From: Pseudomonadota bacterium
GTDB taxonomy: Bacteria; Pseudomonadota; Gammaproteobacteria; Acidiferrobacterales; UBA6901
Assembly (NCBI GenBank): GCA_021783175.1
Contig: JAJXUF010000006.1
Span: 1 to 64,000, forward strand
Direction: 5' to 3'
DNA length: 64,000 nt
Below, one piece after another: positions 48,342 to 59,328 of the stretch (the first letter of the stretch is position 1; each line of letters opens with the position of its first letter). The translations under genes and the position numbers were made by a program. The notes beneath the pieces were generated by a model. It saw only the letters and a list, made by a program, of their open reading frames with translations, searched no databases and was not told where the DNA came from.

Positions 48342-49673
48342 CTATTGGCTAGTAAGCAGGGTACTTATCTGCACCAGGTCATCCTCGCTCAGCGTGCCAA
48401 CAGCGTCTTTCAGCTGCAGCCGACTCATAAGATAGTTGTATTTCGCCTGGGACAAATCGTTCTCGGCGCTAAATAGGTTCTGTTGCGCATTGAGTACATC
48501 GAGACCGGTATTAACACCCGTCTGATAACCAAGTTTCGTTGATTCAAGTGACTTCTCGTTCGAAACCAAAGCCTGTTGCAGCGCTTTCACCTGGGCCACT
48601 CCACTAGTTACGGCAAGATAGTACTGGCGAGTCTGCAAAATGGTTTGGCGTTCTGTTTGTGTCAGCGTCTCGCGAGCTTGATCTTCCAATGCCAGCGACT
48701 GGCGTATCTGGGATGCGACCGCGCCTCCCGAGTAAATGGGCATGCTGAGTTCCACGCCAATCTGGTCCGTGTAGTAGGTCGTGGATCCGGGAAAGTAAGG
48801 ACTGCTCCCGTAGTTGTAATTGTGCGAGGCGATCAGGTCTAGTGTCGGATAGTGGCCGGCGCGGCTCTTCTTGACTTCTTCTCTCGCAATATCGAGCGCT
48901 TGTTTCTGGACTTGGATTTGCGGACTCTGCTCTTCAGCCGCCTTGGTCCAGGAGTCCATATCCGCCGGTTCTGGTAATTGCAGCGGCAAAGTCTGGGTTA
49001 GACCTGCAAGATGATCAACTGGGGAATTGGTAATTGTCGCCAGAGTTTCTTTTTTAACTCTTAGGTCATTGTCAGCAGCAACCTCGGCGGCCACTGCCGA
49101 ATCGTACTGGGCCTGCGCGGCATTTACGTCAACTATGGTGCTATTGCCGACTTCAAAATTACGTTTAGCCAAATCCAATTGGCCGGCAATTGCTATTTTT
49201 TTGGCATCAGCAAATTTGAGAGCGTCTTGTGATGAGAGCACGTTGAAGTATGCCTGGGCAGTTCGCAAGATGAGATCCTGGCGTGCAATTGCGAGTTGCG
49301 CCTGAGCTTGAGTTACCGACAACTTGCCTTCTTGATACGCGTCGAAATTTGCCTTGCGAAAGAGGGGTTGAGTCAGCTGCACTGTGTAGCCGTTGCTTCC
49401 GTAGTTGCTGTTGAGTGAGCTAGGTGTCGTTCTGTCGAGGTTGTTTCGGAAGGCATTCGCGGTGAAGATAATTGAGGGTAGCAGCAAAGCTTTCCCTTGC
49501 GGACCTTTTTCAATGCTGGCCTGATAGCCTGCTTCGGCGGCCGCCCAGGTGGGATCGTTGGCGCGGGCTTGGCGGTAAACGTCGAGCAGGTTCTCTGCGC
49601 GAGCGGGAGCGACGAACCCTGCCACAGCCATGTACGTGCCTGCAACGAGAATTAGCGGGAGGGACCGTCTCAT
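48342..49673 (-). CDS. tolC: TolC-family outer-membrane efflux protein
   Basis: Outer-membrane channel subunit of 443 residues. A signal peptide (MRRSLPLILVAGTYMAVAGF, ending at APARA) is followed by ENLLDVYRQARANDPTWAAA and the two structural repeats, each with a long coiled coil; the LNAQQNLFSAENDLSQAKYN stretch in the second repeat is typical. It serves type I secretion or efflux pumps, none of which are in view. The start ATG has AAGGAG with good spacing. It is upstream of rimO on the same strand. Confidence 0.93.
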   Translation of the reverse strand: MRRSLPLILVAGTYMAVAGFVAPARAENLLDVYRQARANDPTWAAAEAGYQASIEKGPQGKALLLPSIIFTANAFRNNLDRTTPSSLNSNYGSNGYTVQLTQPLFRKANFDAYQEGKLSVTQAQAQLAIARQDLILRTAQAYFNVLSSQDALKFADAKKIAIAGQLDLAKRNFEVGNSTIVDVNAAQAQYDSAVAAEVAADNDLRVKKETLATITNSPVDHLAGLTQTLPLQLPEPADMDSWTKAAEEQSPQIQVQKQALDIAREEVKKSRAGHYPTLDLIASHNYNYGSSPYFPGSTTYYTDQIGVELSMPIYSGGAVASQIRQSLALEDQARETLTQTERQTILQTRQYYLAVTSGVAQVKALQQALVSNEKSLESTKLGYQTGVNTGLDVLNAQQNLFSAENDLSQAKYNYLMSRLQLKDAVGTLSEDDLVQISTLLTSQ

Positions 49674-50683
49674 TCAATTACTCCTTCTGGAAGTCTTGTT
49701 ATCGGTGGCATCCGATACCAGGTCTTTATCATAATCCGCCGCGGTTTTCATGTTTCGCGGTACCTAAAATATACCGGATGCGCCAGCATCGGGGCCAATA
49801 ATGTCGCTATCACCGGTCATTGACACACGCTGCATATGCGACTTGAGCGGTCAAAAATAGCGTAGAAACTCCTCGCGCTGACCATTTGTCCCTTGTTGCC
49901 GTCCGCCGCCACCCGCCCGATGGGCCAGCGATTCTGTAATGAGCAATGAAAAGACACCGTGCGGGTTCCGGGGATTGGAAAGTCCACCAACGCATTTCCA
50001 AAATGCTCAGGCTGTTCCACAAAATCCCGTCCGGAATGTCGTGGGGATACTGTAGCTAAAAGTGAAAACCCCATCGGCACAGGGTAATGACTCGGCAATT
50101 ATGGCAGGACAAAGTTTGGCACGCAGCATGAGCGGCTGCAGGGCTCGCCGCCAGGCGCGTGGAATTCAGGAAAACCATTTTCTGTCATTTTTTCTGCTTC
50201 GAGAATCAGCTGTGTTTGGTGTTGTCGCCGTGTGGCCGGTATTGGCGCTGATATTTTTTACAGTGTCGAATCCGCATCCGGAGGATATCTCCTCGGTAGC
50301 CGCCTATCGCACCGCCGGCCCTAATCGCATTAAGCGCCTGGCCGAGGCCGGGAAACTGCCGATTTCGCTGTAGGTTATTCGAAATTTGAGCTCGTGCGTG
50401 AAGCTCGGGGAAACGGTGGGTTTCGCAGACGCGCTAGACGGGCGCTTCCAATTCACTTAGAACAATTCATTTTATCAGTGTGAGTTTGCTTCGACAAGCG
50501 CGCTTTCTGCGTCGAATTGGGCATACGGATGGCCTAATTCTGGTTTGATCTCAATGATGCCCCGCCTTTGGCCCGAATCGGCGGCAAAGGCGGGTTGGTA
50601 CAATTCCCCCGCCGCCACGGTGGCGAGGCGAGTCTACAGATGTTGTGGCCTATCAAATTTTCCACCAAGACACCAGGTGCAAC
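49674..50683. other. Gene-poor 1-kb region between tolC and sqr
   Basis: A plus-strand frame at 50062-50373 (103 codons; internal ATG at 50101) contains one hydrophobic segment (AVFGVVAVWPVLALIFFTV) and could be a small membrane protein, but it lacks a ribosome-binding site I trust and any family match. A perfect 10-bp inverted repeat, CCCGCCTTTG (50561-50570) with CAAAGGCGGG (50585-50594), lies just past the end of sqr and could act as its 3' stem-loop, though no T run follows. Confidence 0.4.
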
Positions 50684-52081
<1,398 letters not shown>

Positions 52082-52102
52082 TCAAATACAAATCCGTCAT
52101 TT

Positions 52103-52112
52103 TGTCATGACA
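52103..52112. promoter_or_regulatory. Candidate upstream activator site for FisR
   Basis: Perfect palindrome TGTCATGACA, about 75-95 bp upstream of the sigma-54 -24 element, a usual distance for a bacterial enhancer-binding protein. It also lies 55 bp before the regulator's own start, so autoregulation is possible. Related TGACA/TGTCA half-sites occur at 52138-52143. Confidence 0.45.
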
Positions 52113-52166
52113 TATGCGGCAGATTTATTTACCGCTCTGACATTTTTGACTGAATGAGATCCGACC

Positions 52167-53507
52167 ATGCCCAATGTTCAGCCGACTCTGCAAGCCCTGA
52201 TAGACAGTCAGGAAAATCCCTTTGTCCTTATTGATTCACATTACCGTGTGGTGGCCGCCAATGGGGCCTATCAGGCCGCTTATGGCCTTGAGGCTACCCA
52301 AATCATCGGGCGGTATTGCTATGAGCTCTCGCATCGGCGTTCGACCCCATGTCATAAACACGGAGAGGACTGCCCGCATCACCAAGTCATGGCAGAGCAA
52401 AAGGGCTGTCAGGTGCTACACACCCATTTCGATCAGCATGGAACTGCAGAGCACGTAAGAATAAAAGGTTTCGCGATTCCGAATCCAGAGGGCGGTTTGC
52501 TTGTCGGTGAATCGATATTTCGTCTCGCCTCGGTGTCAGAGCTCGACTGCGACGAGATGCGACTGATCGGACGGTCACCTGCTTTTCTCCAGGCAGTGGA
52601 GCAGCTCACCCTGGCCGCCGCCAGTAATGCCAATATTCTGTTGCACGGAGAGTCTGGCGTCGGCAAGGAACTCGCGGCGCACTTTATGCATGGTCAAGGT
52701 CCGCGCCGCGAGGGACCGTTTCTGGCGGTTGACTGCGCCGCCATAAGTCAAAATCTTTTCGAAAGCGAAATTTTCGGACATGAACGCGGAGCGTTCACCG
52801 GATGCGTGGGACGCAAGCAGGGCCTATTCGAGCTTGCACACAACGGAACACTCTTTCTTGACGAAATTGGAGAGCTTCCGGGTGCCATGCAGGCGAAGCT
52901 TTTGCGGGTGCTAGAAACTGGTCAGTTCCGTCGAGTGGGTGGGCGCGAACAACTTCATGCTGATGTGCGCGTTGTCGCCGCAACAAACCGTAATCTGATG
53001 GCAATGGTCGAATCGGGGAATTTCCGTGAGGATCTTTATTATCGTTTGGCTTGTATTATTGTCGAGCTTCCGCCATTGCGCGCACGACGCGGTGATATTC
53101 CTGCGCTTGCCGAGGCGCTATTAGCGCGTATCAATCATGCAAACAGCGCTAGGCTTTACCTGACACGCGAGGCGGTGGAGCGGCTAGTAAGCTACGACTT
53201 TCCTGGCAACGTGCGTGAATTACGCAACATTCTGCAACGCGCTGCAGCATTGACCAGTGGAACCAAAAGTGGAGCGATTCACGCCAACGCTATCGTGGTG
53301 AATCGACCGCCCAGCAACAATCTGTCTTCTCCGGAGCGGGCGGTCGAGCCGGCCGAGGACATGCCGGCAAATATGCGCATGATCGAACAACGGTACATCG
53401 TCGAATTGCTCGAGCGTTTCGGCGGCCATCGCCGCACTGTGGCCAAAGCGCTTGGTATCAGCGAGCGCACGCTTTACCGGAAGCTGCGCCGGTATGCGAT
53501 TGGGTAG
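52167..53507 (+). CDS. fisR: Sigma-54-dependent activator, FisR-like sulfane-sulfur sensor
   Basis: Enhancer-binding protein of 446 residues: an N-terminal PAS-like sensor (1-125), a central AAA+ domain and a C-terminal Fis-type helix-turn-helix (VAKALGISERTLYRKLRRYA). Walker A is GESGVGKE (161-168); the sigma-54 contact loop is RGAFTG; FLDEIGELP is Walker B. The sensor holds Cys51, Cys62 and Cys69, whose spacing (11 and 7) equals that of the three polysulfide-reactive cysteines of Cupriavidus FisR as I remember them (53, 64, 71). A further Cys81 is present. It diverges from sqr, which has a sigma-54 promoter, so it most likely activates sqr when sulfane sulfur rises. Confidence 0.9.
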   Translation: MPNVQPTLQALIDSQENPFVLIDSHYRVVAANGAYQAAYGLEATQIIGRYCYELSHRRSTPCHKHGEDCPHHQVMAEQKGCQVLHTHFDQHGTAEHVRIKGFAIPNPEGGLLVGESIFRLASVSELDCDEMRLIGRSPAFLQAVEQLTLAAASNANILLHGESGVGKELAAHFMHGQGPRREGPFLAVDCAAISQNLFESEIFGHERGAFTGCVGRKQGLFELAHNGTLFLDEIGELPGAMQAKLLRVLETGQFRRVGGREQLHADVRVVAATNRNLMAMVESGNFREDLYYRLACIIVELPPLRARRGDIPALAEALLARINHANSARLYLTREAVERLVSYDFPGNVRELRNILQRAAALTSGTKSGAIHANAIVVNRPPSNNLSSPERAVEPAEDMPANMRMIEQRYIVELLERFGGHRRTVAKALGISERTLYRKLRRYAIG

Positions 53508-53548
53508 CAGATCCGTGCGGAGTGAATTGGCGCGGCAATGCCGTAGGT

Positions 53549-54004
53549 CTAGCCAAGGAAGCGTCCGGCACCAGCTACGATGATGGTAATTAGCCCGATC
53601 GTCATATTGACTGCAATCAGACGTCGGATCTGGGTAAGCTGTTTACCGGCTGCGGCAAAGTCGTTGGCCGCCACGAATCGATTCAGGCGGCGGTAGGGCG
53701 CGAAAAAGACATGCAGGAATATGAGAATCATGATTATCCCCAGCGTTTGCATGATGTTTATAGGCATACCCGCATGTGCTGGGCCGCCGAAAGCACGAAA
53801 CATCATCCAGTAACCGGTTGCTGGCAGCAGGACTATTGCGGCCCATACCCAGGGAAAGAAGCGCGCAAAGGTGCGTGACCATAGTGGTAGGCGAACTTGA
53901 GGCTCCATGGATGCGGCTGCTGGACGCAAGGCCATGTAGGCAAAAAACATTCCACCGACCCAAATCACCGCGGCCAATAGGTGCACTGCAAGAGCAACAG
54001 ACAT
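53549..54004 (-). CDS. CopD-family membrane protein
   Basis: Inner-membrane protein of 151 residues with four predicted helices. It starts MSVALAVHLLAAVIWVGGMFF, and the HLLAAVIWVGG segment with its membrane histidine is typical of the CopD/DUF2269-like superfamily. Members are linked to copper uptake, but many stand alone with unknown purpose. The ATG at 54004 is preceded by GGAGG; a GTG at 54016 is less likely. It lies between fisR and a MerB-like gene, all separately promoted as far as I can tell. Confidence 0.82.
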   Translation of the reverse strand: MSVALAVHLLAAVIWVGGMFFAYMALRPAAASMEPQVRLPLWSRTFARFFPWVWAAIVLLPATGYWMMFRAFGGPAHAGMPINIMQTLGIIMILIFLHVFFAPYRRLNRFVAANDFAAAGKQLTQIRRLIAVNMTIGLITIIVAGAGRFLG

Positions 54005-54211
54005 GACGACCTCCACTGGTGTTGTGAACAGTTACTGAACGCTGCGGCATGCATCTTCCATGCGTGCGCAACCTAGCACAACCATAGCGCGCACGTCACC
54101 TTGCCAGTCTGACCGTACTGCCTGAGTTCCAAGGCTTGGGGCTGGACGTGGCCGCAGCGCCGTGTCATTTTTCGCGACACTTCTTCAATCGAACCGCTCG
54201 ACGGGTCGCAG

Positions 54212-54871
54212 TTATTGGTCGGCGGATGTGGCTTGAAGCAGACGCTGCTGGAAGGCGAAAAATGCGTTGGCCACAGCAGTCGCCTGTGGCAGCGTCAGGC
54301 TGGTAGCATCAGCCGGGATTCGACAGTGCCTGCACTGAAAGTTCAAATTGCGGCAGAGATTGTCGCTGCAGGAACCGGCAGCGCCTAATGTGCGATTCCA
54401 GACGACTCGTGCGTTGTCTGTCTGGCTGTGGTCTAGGCTGCCATCAGCCTGGACTTCGCACGTCACCGGCTGTAGGCAATGATTGCAGGTTGCTGATATT
54501 TGCGTTGCAGTGCGGGCTATGCGCGCTACGGCGAGCGCGTCTATGGCACACATCGCTTGCGCCGCGTGTTGGCCATATTTCACGCGGATGCCGCGGTCGC
54601 GTGCACTGAAAGGGTAGCAGCTGAGGCCGCTGCTGTCGGTCACGACAGCATCCAGGTCTCTGAGTATACGCAGCATATCCTGCGAAAGCATCGACGGTAG
54701 CGGCGTTTCGCCTCGCAGCCAAGCGGCCAGTACGCGGACATAGGATAGGCGCGTTTCCTGTGTCGCGCAGCTAATCCGCTTTTCCAGCGGAAAAGCGGAT
54801 TTCAAATTGCTAAGTGTCGTCAGCACCGCATTTTTGAGTGCGGTGCGCTCGCTCGCTGTATAACCGGTCAT
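54212..54871 (-). CDS. Alkylmercury-lyase (MerB)-like protein
   Basis: Protein of 219 residues resembling the MerB superfamily. A helical N-terminus precedes the core, with CYPFSARDRGIRVKYGQHAA, the AMCAIDALAV stretch (Cys108, Asp111) and GSCSDNLCRNLNFQC (Cys168, Cys173, Cys180). In MerB the catalytic ligands are Cys96, Asp99 and Cys159, a similar spacing. An extra CNHC pair (129-132) and RHC after Cys180 may form an additional metal site. No merA, merR or merT is nearby, so true organomercurial cleavage is uncertain; a homologue with another metal-thiol role is possible. Confidence 0.72.
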   Translation of the reverse strand: MTGYTASERTALKNAVLTTLSNLKSAFPLEKRISCATQETRLSYVRVLAAWLRGETPLPSMLSQDMLRILRDLDAVVTDSSGLSCYPFSARDRGIRVKYGQHAAQAMCAIDALAVARIARTATQISATCNHCLQPVTCEVQADGSLDHSQTDNARVVWNRTLGAAGSCSDNLCRNLNFQCRHCRIPADATSLTLPQATAVANAFFAFQQRLLQATSADQ

Positions 54872-54964
54872 GTGTCGTTTGCTAGGTGTGGCGCAAAATT
54901 CAGGGGTTGCGTGGCTGCGTATCTGAATTATATCGCGTGAGGGGAGGGAGCCGACAATACGCAG

Positions 54965-55522
54965 CTATAAATGGCAATTGTGTGTGCTTAGACTAGGGTT
55001 TCTGCCGAATGTGTAATCAAGAGTTACAAAATTCCAGCCGTCGTTCGGTTTGCTGGTCCAAAGGAATATTTGCTTGCCGTTGGAAAAGTGACGCAGATTC
55101 AGACTCCAGTGGCTCGTTAGTCGGTAACCCAGGCGTATTGCGAAATTTCCCTTTGTCCCATTGAGATGTGTCACCGTTGACAAGTATGCCCCGCCGAACG
55201 CAAACAACGATCTTCCATATTCGCAGCGGTAATCAATTCCGTAGGCACGACCGTAGAATTCTCCGCGCCAGGCATCAACAAAGAAATCAAAATGCGATTT
55301 GTGTTGCCGGTAATTCAGGAACAGGCCTTGCGTGCCGGGGGCGAAGTGGATGTCCCGGCCGGCGCCAAGCGACAAGGCGGCATGTGCGGTGTTCGAAAAA
55401 AGCAGGGTTACTAACAGAGAGGTTGCAACCAGTCGTATTTTTGCGAGATATTCGTGTGGAGCCAGCGGATTGCGGCCGACCGCAATTCTGCGATGATTAG
55501 TACGGTTTGGTGGGGCCGTCAT
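54965..55522 (-). CDS. PagL-like lipid A deacylase family outer-membrane protein
   Basis: Predicted small outer-membrane beta-barrel of 185 residues. The N-terminal region contains a hydrophobic signal core (LVATSLLVTLLFSNTAHA), preceded by an unusually long polar leader of about 28 residues, so the true start may be internal. The mature part has alternating strands and the motif LRHFSNGKQ, which corresponds to the His-x-Ser-Asn catalytic motif of PagL, followed by PNDGWNFVTLDYTF at the C-terminus. PagL removes a 3-O acyl chain from lipid A. The catalytic Glu of PagL could not be placed with confidence. Confidence 0.72.
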   Translation of the reverse strand: MTAPPNRTNHRRIAVGRNPLAPHEYLAKIRLVATSLLVTLLFSNTAHAALSLGAGRDIHFAPGTQGLFLNYRQHKSHFDFFVDAWRGEFYGRAYGIDYRCEYGRSLFAFGGAYLSTVTHLNGTKGNFAIRLGYRLTSHWSLNLRHFSNGKQIFLWTSKPNDGWNFVTLDYTFGRNPSLSTHNCHL

Positions 55523-55622
55523 ATATTAGTATGCCCTTATATACCCGTTAATAATCCTAATTGGCGCAAAACTAGTACGATTTATATAGTCCTACGCTAA
55601 TTTCCCTGATGGAAATATCGTA

Positions 55623-58517
55623 ATGACTGTCTCATCAAATCCGCTGCGCGTACCAGCTGGCCGTACCGAAACCAAGAATACTACCTGCTACATGTGTGCC
55701 TGTCGCTGTGGTATCCGCGTGCATCTGCGCGATGGCGAGGTACGTTACATTGAAGGAAATCCGAATCACCCGCTTAACAAGGGCGTAATCTGCGCCAAGG
55801 GTGCGTCAGGCATTATGAAGCAGTATTCGCCTGCCCGTCTCACAAAACCACTGAGACGCAAGCCGGGTGCAGAACGCGGTGCAAATGAATTTGAGGAAAT
55901 CAGCTGGGATCAAGCCTTCGAGTTGATGGCGGAGCGCCTGGGCAAGATCCGCGCCAGTGATCCCAAGAAATTTGCACTGTTTACCGGTCGAGACCAGATG
56001 CAGGCTCTCACGGGTCTGTTCGCCAAGCAGTTTGGTACCCCGAACTATGCGGCGCATGGCGGATTCTGTTCGGTGAACATGGCCGCGGGAATGATTTACA
56101 CCATCGGTGGATCGTTCTGGGAGTTTGGTGGACCCGACCTCGATCGCGCAAAGCTTTTCGTCATGATCGGCACTGCCGAGGATCATCATTCCAATCCTCT
56201 CAAGATCGCCATATCCAAGTTGAAACGCGAGGGTGGGCGCTTTGTGTCCATCAACCCGGTACGCACCGGTTATTCTGCGATTGCCGACGAGTGGGTACCG
56301 ATCAAGCCGGGGACCGACGGGGCCTTGATCCTTGCGCTGGTTCACGAAATTATTCGCCAAGGCCTGTATGACCGCGATTTTCTGGTGCGGTACACGAACG
56401 GTCCGCAGCTTGTAAACACCAACGCGGACAGCGACGAATTTGGTCTTCTTGCGCGTACCGGCGAAGAGAAGGAAGAGGGCTGTTTTGATCCGCAAGACCA
56501 GCTTTGGTGGGACCGGCACAGCGGCCGTGCCGTCAGGACCCATACTGAGGGCGCTGATCCTCGTCTGCTTGGCGAGTTTCAGTTGCCGGACGGGACCCCG
56601 GTTAAGCCGGCGTTTCAACTGCTGGTGGACCGCGTTAAGGACTACACCCCAGAGTGGGCTGCAAGTATCACTGGCGTGCCGGTCGAAACCATCTGTCGGC
56701 TTGCGAACGAAATAGGAGTGACTGCCCGGGACAACCGCATCGAGCTGCCTATCGCGTGGACCGACGCGTGGGGCGCAGAGCACGAAACCGTTACTGGCAA
56801 CCCCGTGGCATTTCATGCGATGCGCGGCCTTGCCGCCCATTCGAATGGATTTCACTCTATTCGCGCACTTTCCATTCTTATGAGCCTGCTCGGTACGATA
56901 GATCGTCCGGGTGGTTTCCGTCATAAGGCGCCATTTCCGCGGCCGATACCGCCCTGTGCCAAAACGCCGAACAGTCCGGATGCGGTTCAGCCGAACTCGG
57001 TACTCGATGGCATGCCACTTGGTTGGCCCGCCGAGCCGGATGATCTTTTCGTAGATGACGCGGGCGAACCGGTGCGCATAGACAAGGCGTTTTCCTGGGA
57101 ATATCCGCTCGCCGTGCACGGCCTAATGCACAATGTCATTACCAACGCCTGGCGTGGCGACCCGTACCGGATAGATACATTGCTGATTTTCATGTCGAAC
57201 ATGGCGTGGAACTCGGCGATGAACACAGTTGAAGTGCGCAAGATGCTCAATGACAAGGATGACAATGGGGAATACAAGATCCCTTTCCTTATCGTCTGCG
57301 ACGCTTTTGAATCGGAGATGGTGGCGTTCGCCGATTTGGTGTTGCCGGACACGACTTATCTAGAGCGCCATGACGTCATGAGCATGCTTGACCGGCCCAT
57401 TTCAGAATTCGATGGTCCAGTGGATTCAGTGCGTATTCCCGTAGTGCCGCCAACCGGGCAGTGTCGGCCCTTCCAGGAGGTTTTGATCGAGCTGGCCACG
57501 CGGCTGCAACTGCCCGCGTTTGTTCACGCAGATGGCGCGCGCAAGTACCGCAACTACCCTGAGTTCATCATCAACTACGAAACCGAACCTGGTTCTGGCA
57601 TAGGCTTCCTTGCTGGTTGGCGCGGAAAGGGCGGTGAAAAGTTCATGAAGGGCGAACCCAACCCGCGTCAGTGGGAGATGTATGAAAAGAACAATTGTGT
57701 ATACCACTACGAGTTGCCGCGGTCGTACCAGTACATGCGCAACTGGAACAAGGGCTATTTGGAATGGGCGCAGCGTCACCGGTTGACTCGCTATGCAGAG
57801 CCGATTCTGATCCATCTCTATTCCGAAGTGCTCCAGAAATTCCGACTGGCAGCGCAGGGACGGGGAAAGAGCAAACAGCCCCCCGAGCGCTTGCGTCAGC
57901 GCATCGAGACCTACTTTGATCCATTACCCTTCTACCATGAACCCCTGGAAGCGCTGCTAAGCGATCGCGGCAAGTACACACTGAATGCCGTTACCCAGCG
58001 CCCAATGGCGATGTACCACTCATGGGATTCGCAGAACGCATGGTTGCGTCAAATTCACACACACAACTACCTCTATATGAGCCCGAAGCTTGGGGCAGAA
58101 GGTGGGTTTCTCGATGGCGACTGGGTCTGGGTGGAGTCCATGTGGGGTCGCGTGCGCTGCATGTGTCGTTTCAGCGAGGCGGTAGAACCGGGAACGGTCT
58201 GGACCTGGAATGCAATTGGCAAACAGGCCGGTGCATGGAATCTCGAGCCTAGTTCGAATGAGGCGCGCAAGGGCTTTCTTCTAAACCATGTTATCTCCGA
58301 AGAGTTGCCGCCAACGGCCGAAGGCGCGCATATCTCCAATTCGGATCCGGTGACTGGCCAGGCTGGCTGGTACGACGTGCGGGTCCGGGTCTACAAAGCC
58401 GAAGACAGTGAAGAGCAGCAAAGCTTTCCGCAGTTTGCGCCGCTGCCGCCAGCGCCAGGGGTCGGTAAGCGTCGCCCCTGGATGGCCTACTTTGCCGGCA
58501 AGGAGAAGCGCAAATGA
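55623..58517 (+). CDS. soeA: Sulfite:quinone oxidoreductase molybdenum subunit
   Basis: Molybdopterin-guanine-dinucleotide enzyme of 964 residues, catalytic subunit of the cytoplasmic sulfite dehydrogenase SoeABC. The N-terminal [4Fe-4S] site is CYMCACRCG plus the later Cys of GVICAKG. Further family marks are PARLTKPLRR, GTAEDHHSNPLKIAI, FADLVLPDTTYLERHDVMS and, near the end, WDSQNAWLRQIHTHNYLYM. No twin-arginine signal is present, which fits the cytoplasmic Soe enzymes rather than periplasmic Psr/Phs. The stop overlaps the soeB start by four bases (ATGA). Electrons from sulfite pass to SoeB and then to quinone at SoeC. Confidence 0.93.
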   Translation: MTVSSNPLRVPAGRTETKNTTCYMCACRCGIRVHLRDGEVRYIEGNPNHPLNKGVICAKGASGIMKQYSPARLTKPLRRKPGAERGANEFEEISWDQAFELMAERLGKIRASDPKKFALFTGRDQMQALTGLFAKQFGTPNYAAHGGFCSVNMAAGMIYTIGGSFWEFGGPDLDRAKLFVMIGTAEDHHSNPLKIAISKLKREGGRFVSINPVRTGYSAIADEWVPIKPGTDGALILALVHEIIRQGLYDRDFLVRYTNGPQLVNTNADSDEFGLLARTGEEKEEGCFDPQDQLWWDRHSGRAVRTHTEGADPRLLGEFQLPDGTPVKPAFQLLVDRVKDYTPEWAASITGVPVETICRLANEIGVTARDNRIELPIAWTDAWGAEHETVTGNPVAFHAMRGLAAHSNGFHSIRALSILMSLLGTIDRPGGFRHKAPFPRPIPPCAKTPNSPDAVQPNSVLDGMPLGWPAEPDDLFVDDAGEPVRIDKAFSWEYPLAVHGLMHNVITNAWRGDPYRIDTLLIFMSNMAWNSAMNTVEVRKMLNDKDDNGEYKIPFLIVCDAFESEMVAFADLVLPDTTYLERHDVMSMLDRPISEFDGPVDSVRIPVVPPTGQCRPFQEVLIELATRLQLPAFVHADGARKYRNYPEFIINYETEPGSGIGFLAGWRGKGGEKFMKGEPNPRQWEMYEKNNCVYHYELPRSYQYMRNWNKGYLEWAQRHRLTRYAEPILIHLYSEVLQKFRLAAQGRGKSKQPPERLRQRIETYFDPLPFYHEPLEALLSDRGKYTLNAVTQRPMAMYHSWDSQNAWLRQIHTHNYLYMSPKLGAEGGFLDGDWVWVESMWGRVRCMCRFSEAVEPGTVWTWNAIGKQAGAWNLEPSSNEARKGFLLNHVISEELPPTAEGAHISNSDPVTGQAGWYDVRVRVYKAEDSEEQQSFPQFAPLPPAPGVGKRRPWMAYFAGKEKRK

Positions 58518-59245
58518 CACAACTGGCCCTGGTTATCGATCTTAATGTCTGCGTCGGCTGCCACGCTTGCGTAACGAGCTGCAAAGAATGGAATACCTCG
58601 GGAGCCGCGGGCTTCATGTCTGACGACAGGCCCTACGGAGAAAATCCAAGCGGTACATTTTTCAATCGCGTTCAGACCTTTGAGGTCGGGCAATATCCGG
58701 TTACCGAAACCGTGCATTTTCCGAAGTCCTGTTTGCATTGCGAAGATCCGCCATGTGTACCGGTGTGTCCCACGGGCGCAAGCTACAAGCGAGTCGAGGA
58801 CGGGATTGTGCTGGTGGATTACGACAAGTGCATCGGTTGCAAATATTGCTCCTGGGCGTGCCCCTATGGCGTGCGCGAACTTGACGAGCATCAGAAGGTG
58901 ATGAAGAAATGCACCTTGTGCGTGGACCGAATCTACGACCAATCGCTGCCGGAAAGCGAGCGTAAACCAGCTTGCGTGCTTGCCTGTCCCACGAATGCAA
59001 GGCTATTCGGCGACGTGCACGATCCGTCGTCGCAAGCATCGATTGCCATCCGCGAATCTGGTGGTTACGCGATCATGCCGGAATGGGGTACCAGACCGGC
59101 CAATCACTATCTGCCGCGCCGCAAGACGCGTATGAAAATTCACGAGGACGAGCTGATTCGCGCGGACAATCCGCTGAAGAAGGAAGGCAAGTTGCCCAAG
59201 CCGGCACTGAGCGAGCCGTCGCTTGACGATGTGACTAGTTGGTGA
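58514..59245 (+). CDS. soeB: Sulfite:quinone oxidoreductase iron-sulfur subunit
   Basis: Ferredoxin-like electron-transfer subunit of 243 residues. Four cysteine clusters suit four [4Fe-4S] centres: CVGCHACVTSCKEW, CLHCEDPPCVPVCPTGA, CIGCKYCSWACPYGVR and the pair CTLCVDR with CVLACPTNAR. This is the standard DmsB/PsrB/SoeB arrangement. Its start overlaps soeA (ATGA) and soeC begins 83 bp later. It lies on the cytoplasmic face between the molybdenum subunit and the membrane anchor. Confidence 0.95.
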   Translation: MTQLALVIDLNVCVGCHACVTSCKEWNTSGAAGFMSDDRPYGENPSGTFFNRVQTFEVGQYPVTETVHFPKSCLHCEDPPCVPVCPTGASYKRVEDGIVLVDYDKCIGCKYCSWACPYGVRELDEHQKVMKKCTLCVDRIYDQSLPESERKPACVLACPTNARLFGDVHDPSSQASIAIRESGGYAIMPEWGTRPANHYLPRRKTRMKIHEDELIRADNPLKKEGKLPKPALSEPSLDDVTSW

Positions 59246-59328
59246 ATCTGTGCGCGCGGACGGCGGGTGTGCTACCACGGCCGCGGCGCATTCCTGCTGC
59301 AACTAATTAACCGAGTACCGGAACCGCT

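Noticed and set aside
50062..50373. Possible small membrane protein gene between tolC and sqr
   Set aside because: One hydrophobic segment, but no trusted start signal or family likeness; mentioned only in the region description.
55806..57119. Long open frame (437 codons) on the minus strand opposite soeA
   Set aside because: It lies wholly inside a well-supported molybdenum enzyme gene, has no family-like motifs and no ribosome-binding site; it is a by-product of codon bias.
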